DNA of 64,000 nt, from NCBI RefSeq assembly GCF_000212395.1, contig NC_015499.1:1075001-1139000 (forward strand). Direction: 5' to 3'. The stretch is from Thermodesulfobium narugense DSM 14796 (GTDB lineage: Bacteria; Thermodesulfobiota; Thermodesulfobiia; Thermodesulfobiales; Thermodesulfobiaceae). Numbering within the stretch: the first letter of the stretch is position 1; every line of letters starts with the position of its first letter. A program made the translations under genes and the position numbers. Under the pieces are notes generated by a model. That model did not search any database. It was not told where the DNA came from and worked only from the letters and a program-made list of their open reading frames with translations. Shown here in pieces: positions 63,062 to 64,000 of this stretch.

Positions 63062-63770
63062 GATGGAAGACTGGGTAACAATAATTAATCTGAAGAAACG
63101 TAATCCAAGTATGGGAACAAGAAAGATTGCAAAGATTCTGGGAGTATCTCGCAATACTGTAAAAAGGGCTCTTAAGAGTGAAACCTATCCTTCCTATGAG
63201 CGGGAAAAGATGGTTTACAAGGAACTTGAACCATTTCATGAGTTTATCAAAGAGGCTTTTGTCTTTAAAAGACAACGAGTATCTGCAATCATATCTAACC
63301 TGAGATCTAAAGGCTACAATGGCTCTAACATAGCTGTTTACCGTTACATTAATGAACATTTCAAAGAGTTAAAAGGATATTTCTACAAAAACATACGAAC
63401 CATATGAAACATCTCTTGGTGAACAAATGCAATATGAAAGGAAAAGCAGAAAAACCATTTGACTTTATTGAGCACAACCTTATCAAAAATAATAATTTTT
63501 GATTCGTTTGAAGATTTTTATTTTAAGCTGAAGAGATTTCAAGAGGAATTTAATAATCTTTATCACAGCACTATTAAGGGAGTCCCTAATCAGTTCTTTG
63601 AAATAGAGAACTTTTAATTTCTTGCCTGAAAAAGAGTTATTTTTATCATCATTTCTTGAATCAAGAAAAGTAACTTTAGATTGTCTAATAAGCTACAATG
63701 GTAACAGATATTCTGTACCGCATTATTTTTCAGGTAAAGAGGCTTGGGTTATGTGTGCTTAATATAAAAA
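63062..63770 (+). pseudogene. istA: Second IS21-family IstA remnant in opposite orientation
   Basis: From ATG 63062 (MEDWVTIINLKKRNPSMGTRKIAKILGVSRNTVKRALKS) to 63407 this is the N-terminal HTH part of IstA. After a frameshift, EPYETSLGEQMQYERK follows. The catalytic middle is deleted. C-terminal parts then appear in changed frames (FDSFEDFYFKLKRFQEEFNNLYHSTIKGVPNQFF and SYNGNRYSVPHYFSGKEAWV). No istB follows. It is a decayed copy joined head to head with the truncated minus-strand element. Confidence 0.8.
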
Positions 63771-63831
63771 TGTTATTTATGGTATAATACTAATATTAAT
63801 TAGAATAATCTAAATTTAAGGAGGTTGTGGG

Positions 63832-64000
63832 ATGTTAAGGGAAAAAGATTTGGCAAGAGCAAAGATTTCTATTTCAAAAGAGGAACTATTAACTGAAACT
63901 GGTTCCTACGATCACAGCATGCAAAGACGTTGGATTGGAAAAGATCTTAAGTTAATTAAGTACAGCATGAAAAGTTCAACTATGTTTGATGGAGAGTCTA
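63832..64000 (+). CDS. Unknown protein, continues beyond window
   Basis: An ATG with AAGGAGG eight bases upstream opens a frame encoding MLREKDLARAKISISKEELL followed by a Trp-containing stretch (MQRRWIGKDLKLIKYSMKSS) to the window end. TATAAT at 63783-63788 could be its promoter. The 56 residues seen match nothing I recognise. Confidence 0.55.
   Translation, partial: MLREKDLARAKISISKEELLTETGSYDHSMQRRWIGKDLKLIKYSMKSSTMFDGES

Noticed and set aside
1-64000. CRISPR array, rRNA operon or replication origin
   Set aside because: No regularly spaced repeats, rRNA segments or DnaA-box clusters were recognised while reading.

Overview
The window is AT-rich, densely coded bacterial chromosome. The gene set suggests an anaerobic, probably thermophilic, diderm autotroph or sulfate reducer: oxygen-sensitive NrdD/NrdG, HypCDE hydrogenase maturation proteins, 2-oxoacid:ferredoxin oxidoreductase, LutAB/LutC-type Fe-S lactate proteins, and envelope lipoproteins. 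Thermodesulfobium or a close relative is my best guess; this is inference from gene content only.

Layout. 1-1.33 kb: 3' part of a DDE transposase with repeated ends. 1.49-2.35 kb: beta-hydroxyacid dehydrogenase. 2.4-9.1 kb: a consensus promoter and a fluoride (crcB-type) riboswitch ahead of a six-gene operon for a complex I / group 4 hydrogenase-like membrane complex. Its hydrogenase-like subunits have lost the NiFe and Fe-S cysteines, while its antiporter-like subunits keep their proton-channel residues. 9.1-11.7 kb: a GAF-PAS-GGDEF-EAL-CZB protein interrupted by a -1 frameshift exactly on an A AAA AAC heptamer. 11.7-22.4 kb: TauE/SafE permease, Lrp regulator, decayed AbiEii-type toxin with a small upstream gene, PDZ protein, lactate-utilisation pair, sugar-phosphate transferase, CPBP protease, prepilin peptidase, PLD lipoprotein and a LolA-like protein.

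22.4-40.9 kb is central metabolism. It begins with nrdG and an NrdR-NrdD fusion whose promoter carries two NrdR-box palindromes. Two PLP aminotransferases (LysN-like and ArgD-like) and hypCDE follow. Then come korDABC-sucCD, a LeuCD-type aconitase family pair, an isocitrate lyase/PEP mutase family enzyme and monomeric isocitrate dehydrogenase. Together these could interconvert citrate, isocitrate, 2-oxoglutarate and succinyl-CoA for biosynthesis or reductive carbon flow.

40.9-59.4 kb is accessory. A three-gene overlapping operon encodes a PLD-SNF2 helicase, an Eco57I-like methyltransferase and a TPR-like membrane protein, and is probably a restriction/defence system. After an EAL protein and tRNA-Ala(GGC)-cfa come a multiply frameshifted IS, an unknown 413-residue alpha-helical protein and a 1270-residue protein with a nuclease-like N-terminus. 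59.6-64 kb: an MBL-fold hydrolase, an Rpn/PD-(D/E)XK gene truncated by an IS21-family element, two back-to-back IS21 remnants, and the start of an unknown gene.

Several genes (9178, 18189, 19726) have TATAAT about 6-8 bases before the start codon and no Shine-Dalgarno, so leaderless transcripts seem common. Other genes have strong GGAGG sites. No CRISPR array or rRNA was seen.
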